Assembly (NCBI GenBank): GCA_963735445.1
Contig: CAVTLC010000044.1
Coordinates: 93,815-157,814, forward strand
Direction: 5' to 3'
Source of the DNA: AP-15 sp963735445
GTDB taxonomy: Bacteria; Pseudomonadota; Alphaproteobacteria; ATCC43930; CGMCC-115725
Length of the DNA: 64,000 nucleotides
A model generated the notes under the pieces. That model had not been told where the DNA came from. It worked only from the letters and a program-made list of their open reading frames with translations, and did not search any database. Numbering within the stretch: position 1 is the stretch's first letter; each line of letters begins with the position of its first letter. Of this stretch, positions 9,404 through 18,357 are shown in pieces. The position numbers and the translations under genes were made by a program.

Positions 9404-10654
9404 TCACCCGGCGGGGCGAAGGAGTTCTGGGGGGTGGCGGAGGACGGTGCGGCGGCCGCGCTTCCAGACGGCGAGCGGCGGGCGGATTTGGGCGATCGCC
9501 TGCTCCGGGCTCTCGGCGTCGATAATCACGATGTCGGCCGGGTTGCCGACCGCAAGACCATAATCCTTTAGGTTCAGCAGGCGCGCCGAGCGCTCGGTCA
9601 GCATCGCAAAGCATTCGCGCAGCTCTTCCGGCCGGCCGCGCTGCAGCACATTGGCGTGCAGATTGGCCATGCGGATCAATGAGCAATCGCCATAGGGCGT
9701 CACCGGGTTCAGCACATTGTTGGTCGACAGCGAGCAGTTGACGCCGTGCTCGACCAGAAAATTGGCGTCGGCGACGCCGCGTCGGATGTTGTGGTCCTGG
9801 TCGCGGCCCATCACGAAGAGATCGGTCAACGGCAACACCGTGACCGCGACCCCGGCATCGGCCATGCGCCGAGCAATCGCCGCCAAGCGATCGGGCGGCA
9901 TCGTCGACAACTTCGCCATATGGCCGACCGTGACCCGCCCGCCGCGACGGTACTGCTCGGCGAGGTCGCACACTAACGGCACGTCGAGTTCGTCCGGGTT
10001 GTCACCGACGTCGAGATGAAGGTCGATATCGGCGTCGAATTGGTCCGCCAATTCGAAGATGCGGCGGATCTGGCCGGCATGATCGGGGTCGTAGCGGGGC
10101 GCCCCGCCGATCGCCTTGGCGCCGCGTTTCAGGCCCTCGATCAGCAATTCCTCGGTGCCCGGATAATTGGTCAGCCCATCCTGCGGAAAGACGCAGATCT
10201 CGATGTCGATCGCCCATCGATAATCGGCGATCAGCGATTGCACGCCGTCAAAGCCGCGCATGCCGATCGCCGGATCGACCTCGACTTGGGTGCGCATGCG
10301 GGTGGCGCCATTAACGATGCAGTCCTCAAGCGTCTGAGCGGCGCGCCGCCGGGTATCCTCGACGGTCAATTCCTTTTTGATCTCAGCGACCCGTTTCATC
10401 GGGTTGATGCGGCGGCCGGGCTCGGCCGGCAGGCGGTCGATCAGCCGCGACTTGTCGAGATGGATGTGGGTCTCGATCAGGCCGGCGCAGGCGAGCCGTC
10501 CTTCGGCGTCATAGCTCTCAACGGCCTTGCCGAGCCGATCTGCCGCGCCAAGCCCGGGGCCGATCGCCGCGATCCGGCCGCCTTCGACGCCGATATCGAC
10601 CGGCTCCCGGTTCGGCCGATCGGCGAGCCGGACGTTGCGCACAATCAGGTCCAT
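9404..10654 (-). CDS. Cytosine deaminase-like amidohydrolase
   Basis: A 416-residue metal-dependent hydrolase of the amidohydrolase superfamily. Metal-binding motifs follow in order: HIHLDK after the first beta-sandwich (residues about 63-68), HLDVGDNPDELD in mid-protein and VGHMAKLS further on. The segment NNVLNPVTPYGDCSLIR matches the CodA-type active-site end with its catalytic Asp. Family members deaminate cytosine, isoguanine or related N-heterocycles, releasing ammonia. It lies on the same strand as the GlcG/HbpS gene upstream, but a strong palindrome sits between them. The exact substrate is not readable. Confidence 0.85.
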   Translation of the reverse strand: MDLIVRNVRLADRPNREPVDIGVEGGRIAAIGPGLGAADRLGKAVESYDAEGRLACAGLIETHIHLDKSRLIDRLPAEPGRRINPMKRVAEIKKELTVEDTRRRAAQTLEDCIVNGATRMRTQVEVDPAIGMRGFDGVQSLIADYRWAIDIEICVFPQDGLTNYPGTEELLIEGLKRGAKAIGGAPRYDPDHAGQIRRIFELADQFDADIDLHLDVGDNPDELDVPLVCDLAEQYRRGGRVTVGHMAKLSTMPPDRLAAIARRMADAGVAVTVLPLTDLFVMGRDQDHNIRRGVADANFLVEHGVNCSLSTNNVLNPVTPYGDCSLIRMANLHANVLQRGRPEELRECFAMLTERSARLLNLKDYGLAVGNPADIVIIDAESPEQAIAQIRPPLAVWKRGRRTVLRHPPELLRPAG

Positions 10655-10751
10655 TGAATTCCTCTAGGAGAGTCGTTTGTCGAGCACAGCGCCCCCGTTG
10701 GCCTCGGCTAGCAAGCACGAGGAAGCATCGGGAATCTCCCACCTCACCCTG

Positions 10752-10777
10752 CCCTCTCCGCCCCCGGGCAGAGAGGG
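10752..10777. repeat. REP-like palindrome between HbpS-like and deaminase genes
   Basis: CCCTCTC at 10752-10758 pairs with GAGAGGG at 10771-10777, with an inner GCCC/GGGC stem. There is no T-run, so a repeat-type (REP) palindrome fits better than a plain rho-independent terminator. The surrounding cctcaccctgcc phrase is a common intergenic motif in proteobacteria. Confidence 0.6.
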
Positions 10778-10824
10778 TTAAACAAAAGCAGCTGTTAAGG
10801 TGCTGTGGGTGGCCGAGACGGGCG

Positions 10825-11220
10825 CTAAAGCCGTTCGACGCCAGCGCGCGCGCAGTCTTCGTCTTGTTGCGAGGTGCCGCCGCCGACCCCGCAGGCGCCG
10901 ACGACAACACCGTTGCGGAAGATCGGCACCGCGCCTTGCCCCATGATCATCTCGCCACCCGCGGCGGCGGCAATGCCGCGCGGCGTCGGCTGGTCGGCGC
11001 GCGCCGCCATTTCGCCGCTCGGCCGTCCGAACGCAGCCGAGGCAACTGCCTTGCCTTGGCAGCCATAGGCGCTCGCCCAGATCGCGCCATCCATGCGCTG
11101 CAATGCGACAACCCGGCCGCCGGCGTCGCACACTGCAGCACTGATCTTGATGTTCAACTCCGCCGCTTTCCTTAATGCGCCGTCGAGGATGCGGTTGGCT
11201 TCTTCGAGCGTCAGTGTCAT
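10825..11220 (-). CDS. GlcG/HbpS family protein (heme-binding type)
   Basis: A 131-residue protein with the compact GlcG/HbpS fold. Characteristic parts are the N-terminal TLEEANRILDGALRKAAEL, the beta-hairpin AAVCDAGGRVVALQRMDG, and the glycine-rich end VVGACGVGGGTSQQDEDCA. Members bind heme or small ligands, or accompany catabolic operons (glc, pdu); a catalytic role is not established. It sits upstream of the deaminase on the same strand and divergent from the flavin monooxygenase, so it may belong to the same catabolic module. Confidence 0.82.
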   Translation of the reverse strand: MTLTLEEANRILDGALRKAAELNIKISAAVCDAGGRVVALQRMDGAIWASAYGCQGKAVASAAFGRPSGEMAARADQPTPRGIAAAAGGEMIMGQGAVPIFRNGVVVGACGVGGGTSQQDEDCARAGVERL

Positions 11221-11440
11221 CGACTACTCCCCTTCCGATTGCTTCGAGCCCGCGTCGACTATAGCGCAACCGGATCGCCGCGGCCCGCCCGTTTTGCCGG
11301 GCGCATCGGCTCCCCCTCGACTTCAGCGAGCAAGCTCCCCGCTGCATGGCGGAATTGCCCGCCCATATCTTGGAAGGGTCTCGCCCGGCTGCGGTCCAGC
11401 GGGTAGATTATCGAGGCCGGTTATCGCAGGGAGGAGTGCT

Positions 11441-12640
11441 ATGGCCAATGCACAGACTGCAAAACAAGCGCCGCCGCGCTTGGACGAGCTGACCGCGCGG
11501 GCCGAGGCGCTTGTCCCGGCATTGCGTGAGCGCGCCGCCCGCGCCGAGGAATTGCGTCGGCTTCCCGATGAGACCATCGCCGATTTGCATGCGAGCGGGC
11601 TGTTTCGCATGCTGCAGCCCGCCCGGGTCGGCGGCAGCGAGCTCCCCTATCGCGCGCTCTACGAGCTGACTGCGATTATCGGCCAAGGCTGCGGCTCGAC
11701 CGCCTGGGTGCTGGCTAACCTCGCCGCCCACCATTGGCTGTTGGGGATGTGGCATCCCGAAGCGCAGGAGGAGATCTGGGGCGAGTCGCCCGACAGCTTG
11801 ATCAGTTCGGCATTGATCTTTGCGCGCGGTCGCGCCACCCGCGAACCCGGCGGCTATCGCTTGAGTGGCCGGTGGCCCTTTTCGAGCGGGATCGACGCTT
11901 CGACCTGGAACATGTTCGGCGCCATCGTCAGCGACGAGGAAAGCGGCCAGAATGAGCCGCGCATGTTTCTGTTGCCAAAGAGCGACTACAACATCATCGA
12001 CACCTGGCAGGTCATTGGTCTTTCCGGCACCGGCAGCAAGGATGTCGAGGTCAGCGACATCTATGTCCCGGCATATCGCACGCTCTCGACCGAGCGGATT
12101 CGCGGCGGCCCCAACCGCGGCAGCGAGTTGAACCCGGGGAGCCTCTATCGCTTGCCGGCGGTCAGCCTGTTTGGCTTTGCCATCGCCGGCGTGTCGCTCG
12201 GCATCGCGCGCGGCGCGATCCAACATTTCGCGGAGACGACGCGTACTCGGCTGAGCGCCTATACTGGCAGAAACATCGCCGATTTTACGAATACCCAAGT
12301 CCACCTGGCGGAAGCGGCGGCGCTGGCCGACGCCGCCGAGGCGATCGCCTGGCGCGATTGCAACGAAGCAACCCGGATCACCGAGGCCGGGATCGTGCCG
12401 AGCCTCGAACAGCGGGCGCGCTACAAGCGCGACGGCGCGTTTGCCGCCACCTTGTGCACCCGGGCGGTCGATCTGTTGTTCTCGGCGACCGGAGGCGGCG
12501 CAATTTATGCACGCAACCCGATCCAACGCGCGTTTCGCGACGTTCACGCCGCCAATGCCCATTACAACCTGAATTGGGACGTGAACGGGGCGATCTATGG
12601 CCGGGTCGCTCTCGGCCTGCCGCCCGACGCGCCGTTGTGA
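11441..12640 (+). CDS. Acyl-CoA dehydrogenase-fold flavin-dependent monooxygenase (HsaA/HpaB-like)
   Basis: Chosen start ATG 11441 has a strong GGGAGGAG site 5 bases upstream; the open frame extends further back, but those codons are not family-like. The 399-residue product has the group D flavin monooxygenase layout: N-terminal helices (LPDETIADLHASGLFRMLQP), mid-domain RLSGRWPFSSGID for flavin contact, and a C-terminal helical bundle ending FRDVHAANAHYNLNWDVNG. It would hydroxylate an aromatic or heterocyclic substrate using reduced flavin from the reductase gene that starts 22 bases downstream. Close relatives are annotated as acyl-CoA dehydrogenases, but no CoA chemistry is implied. Confidence 0.87.
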   Translation: MANAQTAKQAPPRLDELTARAEALVPALRERAARAEELRRLPDETIADLHASGLFRMLQPARVGGSELPYRALYELTAIIGQGCGSTAWVLANLAAHHWLLGMWHPEAQEEIWGESPDSLISSALIFARGRATREPGGYRLSGRWPFSSGIDASTWNMFGAIVSDEESGQNEPRMFLLPKSDYNIIDTWQVIGLSGTGSKDVEVSDIYVPAYRTLSTERIRGGPNRGSELNPGSLYRLPAVSLFGFAIAGVSLGIARGAIQHFAETTRTRLSAYTGRNIADFTNTQVHLAEAAALADAAEAIAWRDCNEATRITEAGIVPSLEQRARYKRDGAFAATLCTRAVDLLFSATGGGAIYARNPIQRAFRDVHAANAHYNLNWDVNGAIYGRVALGLPPDAPL

Positions 12641-12661
12641 TGCGAGAGTGAGGGGTCGACC

Positions 12662-13252
12662 GTGCACAACACGAAGCCGCAATCCGCCCAACCCGTAATC
12701 ACCGCCGCCGCCGAAGAGGAGCACCCCGGCAGCCACGCCGCGATCGTCAAGGCGACCTCGGGCGAGGAATTCGATTCCCGCGATTTCCGCAGTGCGCTCG
12801 GCACCTTTGGCACCGGCGTCACGATCATCACTGCCCGCGGCAAAGATGGCGGGCTCTATGGGATGACGGCGAACTCGTTTACTTCGGTGTCGCTGACGCC
12901 GCCCCTGGTGCTGTGGAGCGCGTCGCTCTACGCGCAGAGCCTGGCGGCGTTTCAGGAAGGAACGCATTTCGTCGTCAACATTCTCGCTTACGACCAGATC
13001 CATTTGTCGAATGATTTCGCCCGCAAGCATGAGAACAAATTCGCCGAGATCGATCACATAATCCCGGAATGCGGCGCACCGGTTCTAATCGGCGCCGCCG
13101 CACACTTTGAATGTCGTAATGAGTACCGCCATTACGGCGGCGATCACATTATCTTTATCGGCCATGTTGAGCGCTACGCCTACACCAACCGGCCGACCCT
13201 GTTGTTTTGTCGCGGCAAATACATGCGCGGCGAGCCGTTGCTCCCACCCTGA
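12662..13252 (+). CDS. Flavin reductase (FMN/FAD, HpaC/HsaB-like)
   Basis: A 196-residue protein starting at GTG 12662, with the flavin reductase-like domain from about residue 40: ALGTFGTGVTIITARGKDG, GMTANSFTSVSLTPPLVLWS and the C-terminal HYGGDHIIFIGHVE. It supplies reduced flavin to a partner oxygenase. Its position 22 bases behind the monooxygenase gene marks the two as a two-component monooxygenase. The first 40 residues are extra relative to short family members. Confidence 0.9.
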   Translation: MHNTKPQSAQPVITAAAEEEHPGSHAAIVKATSGEEFDSRDFRSALGTFGTGVTIITARGKDGGLYGMTANSFTSVSLTPPLVLWSASLYAQSLAAFQEGTHFVVNILAYDQIHLSNDFARKHENKFAEIDHIIPECGAPVLIGAAAHFECRNEYRHYGGDHIIFIGHVERYAYTNRPTLLFCRGKYMRGEPLLPP

Positions 13253-13302
13253 TTCCATCTGTTCCAAGCCGCCAAAGGAAGACCGAAACAACACTGCACG
13301 AA

Positions 13303-14334
13303 ATGCTGAAAACAATCCTTGGCGCTGGGGTCGTCCTCGCGACAACAGCGCTTACCGCGACTGCTGGAACGATTGTCCTGACTGTCGGACCGTCGCAGCA
13401 ATTTCCCACGATCGCCGCTGCGATCAATACCGCGAATAGGGATCCCAATCCCGCCAATTACTATGTGATCAGCGTCGCGCCCGGCGCCTACACCAATGAC
13501 ACCGCCACCGTCAGCCGACCGATGACGATCAAGGCAGCAAAGCCGGGGACGGCGGTGGTCCTCGACGAGACCGCGCCGTTGCCAAATCAGAAGGGCATCC
13601 TGATATCGCGTGCCGCCTTAACGATCGACGGTTTGACATTCCAGCGGGCGTACATTGCGGAATCGCTAGGAGCGAACGGGGCTGCCATTCGCGCTGAGGC
13701 GGGGGGCCAAGGTTATACGCTGTCGGTACGGAACTCGCGGTTCCTCAGCAATCAAACCGCCCTTCTTACTGACGTTAACTTCCCGTTGGATGTGGTGCTG
13801 ACCAACAACGTCTTTATCAACCAAGGTAATGGATACACGAATTCTCTGACGCATGGGATTTATATCGGTAGCGGAAACCACTCGCTTACCGCGACCGGTA
13901 ACGAGTTCTGCGGGACGATCGTCGGACACAATATCAAGAGCCGGGCCGCGATCACTGTCATAAAGAACAATACGCTTTATGCCGGGGCGGCCGACCCCAA
14001 CCAGCCAGGCTGCAACATTGGCTCGGCAAGCTACGCACTCGACATCCCAAATGGCGGCGTGGCGGTGGTCTCCGGCAATACAATAATTCAGGGGACGGCG
14101 ACGCAGAACCCCGCGATGTTCGCCTATGGCGAGGAAGGATTAACTTACCCGAAGAACAGCCTCACTTTTACCAACAATAAGATGCAAAACGCACTTGGAA
14201 ACGCGACCGGCATTTTAGACCCGCACGGAGTTCCGGTCACCGGCAGCGGTAATTCGTTCGCTTCCTCGATCACGACGCAGGTTTCTCCGCCTTCGGCAAA
14301 TCAGCTCACCGGCGACGGTACAGCGACGCATTAA
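13303..14334 (+). CDS. Exported right-handed beta-helix protein
   Basis: Start chosen at ATG 13303, which gives a clean signal peptide (LGAGVVLATTALTATA, cleavage near residue 21). The 343-residue product continues with VGPSQQFPTIAAAINTAN and repeated beta-strand turns such as LTNNVFINQGNGY, LTATGNEFCG and VVSGNTIIQG, the pattern of parallel beta-helix proteins (pectate-lyase-like). Many such proteins bind or cut polysaccharides, but no catalytic residues can be assigned here. The longer frame from 13207 overlaps the flavin reductase gene and is unlikely. It is followed by a decayed gene on the other strand. Confidence 0.75.
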   Translation: MLKTILGAGVVLATTALTATAGTIVLTVGPSQQFPTIAAAINTANRDPNPANYYVISVAPGAYTNDTATVSRPMTIKAAKPGTAVVLDETAPLPNQKGILISRAALTIDGLTFQRAYIAESLGANGAAIRAEAGGQGYTLSVRNSRFLSNQTALLTDVNFPLDVVLTNNVFINQGNGYTNSLTHGIYIGSGNHSLTATGNEFCGTIVGHNIKSRAAITVIKNNTLYAGAADPNQPGCNIGSASYALDIPNGGVAVVSGNTIIQGTATQNPAMFAYGEEGLTYPKNSLTFTNNKMQNALGNATGILDPHGVPVTGSGNSFASSITTQVSPPSANQLTGDGTATH

Positions 14335-14473
14335 AGATCGGCCCGAGCTACCAATTGCTGGAGGACGGATTATGCCACGATGACTCCGGCTCTCGCTCCT
14401 TCGAGCACCCGAACCTGAAGCAGAATACTTGAGGACATTCAACACGTTATATTAGGCTCTTATGTAAAGTTTC

Positions 14474-15287
14474 TCAGCGGGACGCGAAATGTGTCTCGAG
14501 CTGATCTACAAGTTCGAGTTCCGCTTTCACCGACCGCCGAGCGCTCGATGTATCCTTGTGTTCGGCCGCGCTCGCCATTGTGGCTACCGTTCGGCCCACC
14601 TCGGAGGCAAGATCACGCGAGGCAACTTCGGCTGCAAGCATCTGCCATTCCTGCTCGGCGAACATCGCCGCCTTGCCCATATCGGACCAGCGGATCGGGT
14701 CCGCCTTCAAATCGGCGCTGTAGCGGAAACCTGCATAGTCCAGCAGGCTCACGGAAACCGGTATCTTGGTTTTGCCCGAGACCGAACTGACCAGGACGCG
14801 ATAAAGCTCAATCGACGCCAGCGCGATCAGCGCACGATCGGTCTTGCTTGCGGCGGCGTTCAAAACCGAAAGGTGATCGTCGAGTTCGATCGGCGGCTTG
14901 CTTTGTCAAGCAAAGGGCGGACGCTTTGCAAGGCCTCCGTTGCCTTTGTCAATCTTGATTCCGCAGCTCGGCCGCCGGAGCCGAAAAGGCGGTTTCGGTC
15001 AGAGTTTCGAAGGGTTCGGCCGCGGCTCGCAACCGCGCATCAACAACGGAAGAATTGGCCGCGAGCGGCCTCGCTGCCGCAACCTCGGCGGCCTTGCCGG
15101 CGGTCTGACGAATGTTAGCAGCGTTCGAGTTAGGCCCGCTCGCCAAGACAATTGCGGTAGCGAGCGCTACCGACGAGATCACCCGATACAGAGAGCATCG
15201 AGCAAATATTGAATTGCGCTTTGCTCTGCCGCGGTGCTTGTTAAGTTTTGCTATCATAGCGCTTTCACTCGCGATGCTAACCCGCAA
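14474..15287 (-). pseudogene. Decayed gene for exported hypothetical protein
   Basis: Three successive minus-strand frames make one sensible protein. 15287-14949 gives a basic N-terminus, a signal segment (YRVISSVALATAIVLASG) and an alanine-rich helix. The middle (about 14950-14885) continues in a second frame as LTKATEALQSVRPLLDKAS. 14880-14474 continues in a third frame as PPIELDDHLSVLNAAASK and ends with LDYAGFRYSADLKADP and a helical tail. At least two frameshifts separate them. The C-terminal part resembles hypothetical proteins of rhizobia-like bacteria; function unknown. It could be a true pseudogene or an indel-damaged read of a live gene. Confidence 0.5.
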
Positions 15288-16059
15288 CTGGCGTCGCGGT
15301 GCCCGGATGCCTTCCCGGCCGTTGCTTGAAAGCCAGCAAACAAACGATGATAAAAACCGCGATCACCGCCGAGGCGAGCGGGCGGCTCAGCGCCATCCCG
15401 CCCTGCTTGACCGGTTTGTCGAGAAAATCGCCGACCGTAGCGCCCAGCGGACGTGTCAGGATAAATGCCGCCCAGAACAGCATGACCCGAGAAACATTGG
15501 TCCAAAAATACAATGCGGCAATCACTGTCAGGCCCGCGGCAAAGACCAGCGCCCCGCCTTCATAACCGAGGCCGCCGGTATCAGCGAGCCAATCGCCGAG
15601 TGCGGTACCGAGCGTCTGTGAAAACGTAATCGCCGCCCAATAAAAGGCTTCTACTTTCGGTGTACTAACAGTGTTTACGGAGATCGTGCCCTCCGACCAA
15701 TACCACAGCCCAAGTGAAATCATCAGAAGGGCAAACAACAACGTCGAGCCGCCGGTATAGCCAATTCCGAGCGAACGATCGGCGAAATCGGCCATCGTGG
15801 TGCCAAAAGTCGTCGAGGCGACAATTGTCGCCCAATAGAGGAAAGGGTTGAACTCGCGCGCGCGAATCTGAGCAACGACCAGAACCACGAGAACACCAAA
15901 AAATAACGCGGTGCCGGCCAGGTAGCCCCAATTGAGTGTCATCGTCACCGAGTCGCCGCCGGTTTCCCCGAGAGTCGTCGCGGCGATTTTGAGGATCCAA
16001 AAGAATAAGGTTACTTCGGGAACCTTGCTGAGAGTTTCATGTCTTAACTTCTCGCTCAT
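15277..16059 (-). CDS. COG4705-like integral membrane protein with four internal repeats
   Basis: Taking ATG 16059 gives 260 residues; the frame is open to 16107. It is almost entirely hydrophobic, with about seven or eight membrane spans. A short motif repeats four times at residues 28-36 (TTLGETGGD), 83-92 (TTFGTTMADF), 148-157 (QTLGTALGDW) and 202-211 (RPLGATVGDF), each at the end of a span and followed by a glycine-rich turn such as YTGGS or YEGGA. This matches the COG4705 family of uncharacterised membrane-anchored proteins. Function unknown; the repeated acidic motif suggests a transporter or channel, which is inference. Confidence 0.75.
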   Translation of the reverse strand: MSEKLRHETLSKVPEVTLFFWILKIAATTLGETGGDSVTMTLNWGYLAGTALFFGVLVVLVVAQIRAREFNPFLYWATIVASTTFGTTMADFADRSLGIGYTGGSTLLFALLMISLGLWYWSEGTISVNTVSTPKVEAFYWAAITFSQTLGTALGDWLADTGGLGYEGGALVFAAGLTVIAALYFWTNVSRVMLFWAAFILTRPLGATVGDFLDKPVKQGGMALSRPLASAVIAVFIIVCLLAFKQRPGRHPGTATPVAG

Positions 16060-16107
16060 TCGGGTATTTCCATCCGCTGTTTTTCGAAACTCAGTGGTAA
16101 CTAACAA

Positions 16108-16524
16108 AAATACCTCAAAACCGAACGGTTATTTCGTCAGAACTTGTTTCAATTACTTCAACTCCATCGAATACGGATCAGTTTTCCACATAGCGATAAC
16201 CGCGCAGGGCGCAATGCGTCCGGAGGACGCGCTGATACTTTCGTATGAGCAGAGAACTGCCTGGAAGCCGGTTGCTGTCTCGCGGTGAGATAAGCGCCAA
16301 GCGAATTTCTTCCATTTGCCGCCGCTTCGGACTGCCAAAATCAACGGCATCTCCCAAGCTGCGAGTTCCGGAGGCGGCGCGGAAATCGTCCTTGTTGATG
16401 GGCCGGCAATGCTGCTCTAATGGCATTGGGGAAGGGAAACGCCAACAGGGGAGAGGAAATGCCGCGTTCGCCCGCGAAGTCCGGGTGCGCGCCCGCCAAA
16501 CTAGGGCCGGGGCGCTAAGGTCTC
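16108..16524. other. Non-coding gap before second Liv cluster
   Basis: No convincing coding region is visible. The mixed-composition sequence lies between a minus-strand membrane protein and livH, so it should hold both promoters. A 19-codon frame at about 16459 has a good GGGGAGAGG site but a non-protein-like product. No binding-protein gene is present here, although one would be expected for a Liv operon. Confidence 0.5.
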
Positions 16525-17400
16525 ATGGAGGTTTCGCTCGACCTCTTGGTCAACGCGATCGTCGCTGGCCTGTTGCTCGGCGGATTTTATGCCGCCGTTA
16601 CGGTCGGGGTGACGATCTCCTTCGGCATGCTCGATATCGTCAATATTGCCCATCCCGCCTTTATCATGCTGGGGTCGTTTGTTGCCTATGCGATGAATTC
16701 GACGTGGCATCTCGACCCGGTGCTGATCGGTGTCGTGATGATGCCGGTGTTTTTCCTGCTCGGCATGGCTGTTTATCAGATCTATTACTATGCTTTCGAA
16801 CGCCGCGGTGAAGAATCGATCCAGGGTCTCGCGTTTTTCTTTGGTTTATTATTTGTCGGCGAGGTGGCGCTGATCCTAGTCTTTGGTGTCGACTACCGGT
16901 TTGTCGAGGCAGCCTATATCGGGCCGAGCCTGCATCTGGGCTTTGTCGAACTGCCGCTGCGAATGCTGATCCCGTTTGTCGTGGCTTTGCTAATGGTCGC
17001 CTTGCTGCAGGTTTTTCTCGGCCGCAGCTTTATCGGGCGGGCAATCCTTGCGGTCTCGCAAGACCGGCTCGCCTTGCAGCTGATGGCGGCCAATCCAACC
17101 CGCGTCAAGCGCATCGCCTTTGGCATTTCGATCGCCACCGCCTCGCTCGCCGGCGCGTTGCTGATCATCATCCAGCCGGTCGAGCCGTCGATCGGCCGCG
17201 ACTATATCGGCCGCATCTTCGCAATCTGCGTGCTCGGCGGCATGACCAGCTTTCCGGGCATGGTTGTGGGCGCCATGCTGATCGGCATCGCCGAAAGCAT
17301 CACTGCGACATTTTACGGTCCGTCCTGGGCGCCGGCCGTCGCATTCGGCTTTCTGCTGCTGACTTTGGCGGTGCGCCCCGCCGGCATCCTTGGCCGCTGA
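16525..17400 (+). CDS. livH: Branched-chain amino acid ABC transporter permease LivH (second system)
   Basis: A 291-residue permease with about eight membrane spans. Family features are the N-terminal NAIVAGLLLGGFYAAVTVGV and the coupling loop AVSQDRLALQLMAANPTRVK near residues 175-195, where EAA-type permeases touch their ATPase. It is only distantly similar to the LivH at 742. It heads a livH-M-G-F cluster with 6-base or overlapping joints. Without a binding protein in the cluster, the substrate is unknown; urea, amides and hydrophobic amino acids are all possible for this family. Confidence 0.9.
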   Translation: MEVSLDLLVNAIVAGLLLGGFYAAVTVGVTISFGMLDIVNIAHPAFIMLGSFVAYAMNSTWHLDPVLIGVVMMPVFFLLGMAVYQIYYYAFERRGEESIQGLAFFFGLLFVGEVALILVFGVDYRFVEAAYIGPSLHLGFVELPLRMLIPFVVALLMVALLQVFLGRSFIGRAILAVSQDRLALQLMAANPTRVKRIAFGISIATASLAGALLIIIQPVEPSIGRDYIGRIFAICVLGGMTSFPGMVVGAMLIGIAESITATFYGPSWAPAVAFGFLLLTLAVRPAGILGR

Positions 17401-17406
17401 TCCGCG

Positions 17407-18357
17407 ATGAGCACGGTCAAGTTTTGGGGCGTCTCCTTTGTCGTTGTGGCGGCGCTGTTGCTGCTGACGCGCTGGCAAATCCATAACGAGTATTTCTTTT
17501 TCGCCGGCTATGTCGTGCTGCAATACATCGTGCTGGCGACCGCGTGGAACATTCTCGGCGGCTATACCGGCTACACCAACTTTGGGGTTGGAGCTTTTTT
17601 CGCGGTCGGCGCCTACAGTTCGGTCGTTCTGCACAAACTGACGTCGGTGCCGATCCCGGTGATGATCCTGGTTGCCGGCGTTGTTTCCGGCGTCATCGGC
17701 TTTGGCATGGGCTACCTGACCCTGCGGCTCAAAGGCGTGTTCTTTGCAATCGCCACGCTGGCGATGGCGATCGTCGCGCAAACCCTGATCGTAAATTGGG
17801 ATTTTGTCGGCGGCGCGCGCGGCATTTACATCATCCGTCCGCAGCATGGCCCGGTATTTGGGGGCTACATCCAGTATCTGTATTCGCTGATGCTGCTGCT
17901 GGTTTGGGTCTCGGTGGCGATCGCCCGCACCGTCGAGCGTTCGCGGCTCGGTCTCGGCTTTAACGCGATCCGCGACGACGAGCAGGCAGCCGAGGCCGCC
18001 GGGGTTCCGACCCTGCGCCTCAAGCTGATCGCCACGACCCTGAGCGGAGCGTTGATGGGCATGTCGGGGGCGCCCCTGCCCTATTACGTGACCTATCTCG
18101 ACCCGGCCTCGAGCTTCAATCTGTCCTATGCGGTCAACAGCGTGGCGATGCCGCTGATCGGCGGCATGTCGAGTTGGGTCGGACCGATCCTCGGCGCCGT
18201 CCTGCTCGGTACGATCCAGCAATTGGCAACCGTGACGATCTCCTCGGCCTTGAACCTGTTGATTGTCGGCCTGTTGCTGATCGGGTTTGTGATCATCGCA
18301 CCCAATGGCATTGTCGGGCTCGTCCGTGCGCGGCGCCGCGCACGCGAGGAGCGGTGA
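17407..18357 (+). CDS. livM: Branched-chain amino acid ABC transporter permease LivM (second system)
   Basis: A 316-residue permease with family motifs AWNILGGYTGYTNFGVGAFF near residue 45, LTLRLKGVFFAIATLAMA near residue 105 and the coupling loop NAIRDDEQAAEAAGVPTLRL near residue 190. Its stop TGA overlaps the ATG of livG by one base, so translation is coupled. It pairs with the LivH just upstream to form the channel. Confidence 0.92.
   Translation: MSTVKFWGVSFVVVAALLLLTRWQIHNEYFFFAGYVVLQYIVLATAWNILGGYTGYTNFGVGAFFAVGAYSSVVLHKLTSVPIPVMILVAGVVSGVIGFGMGYLTLRLKGVFFAIATLAMAIVAQTLIVNWDFVGGARGIYIIRPQHGPVFGGYIQYLYSLMLLLVWVSVAIARTVERSRLGLGFNAIRDDEQAAEAAGVPTLRLKLIATTLSGALMGMSGAPLPYYVTYLDPASSFNLSYAVNSVAMPLIGGMSSWVGPILGAVLLGTIQQLATVTISSALNLLIVGLLLIGFVIIAPNGIVGLVRARRRAREER

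Noticed and set aside
11408..13057. A 549-codon minus-strand frame across the flavin monooxygenase and reductase
   Set aside because: It runs antisense to two well-supported family genes; composition is Arg/Ala/Gly-rich without any recognisable domain.
16459..16518. Tiny frame with a good ribosome site before the second livH
   Set aside because: The product is 19 residues of Pro, Arg and Lys with no protein-like pattern; the ribosome site match is likely chance.
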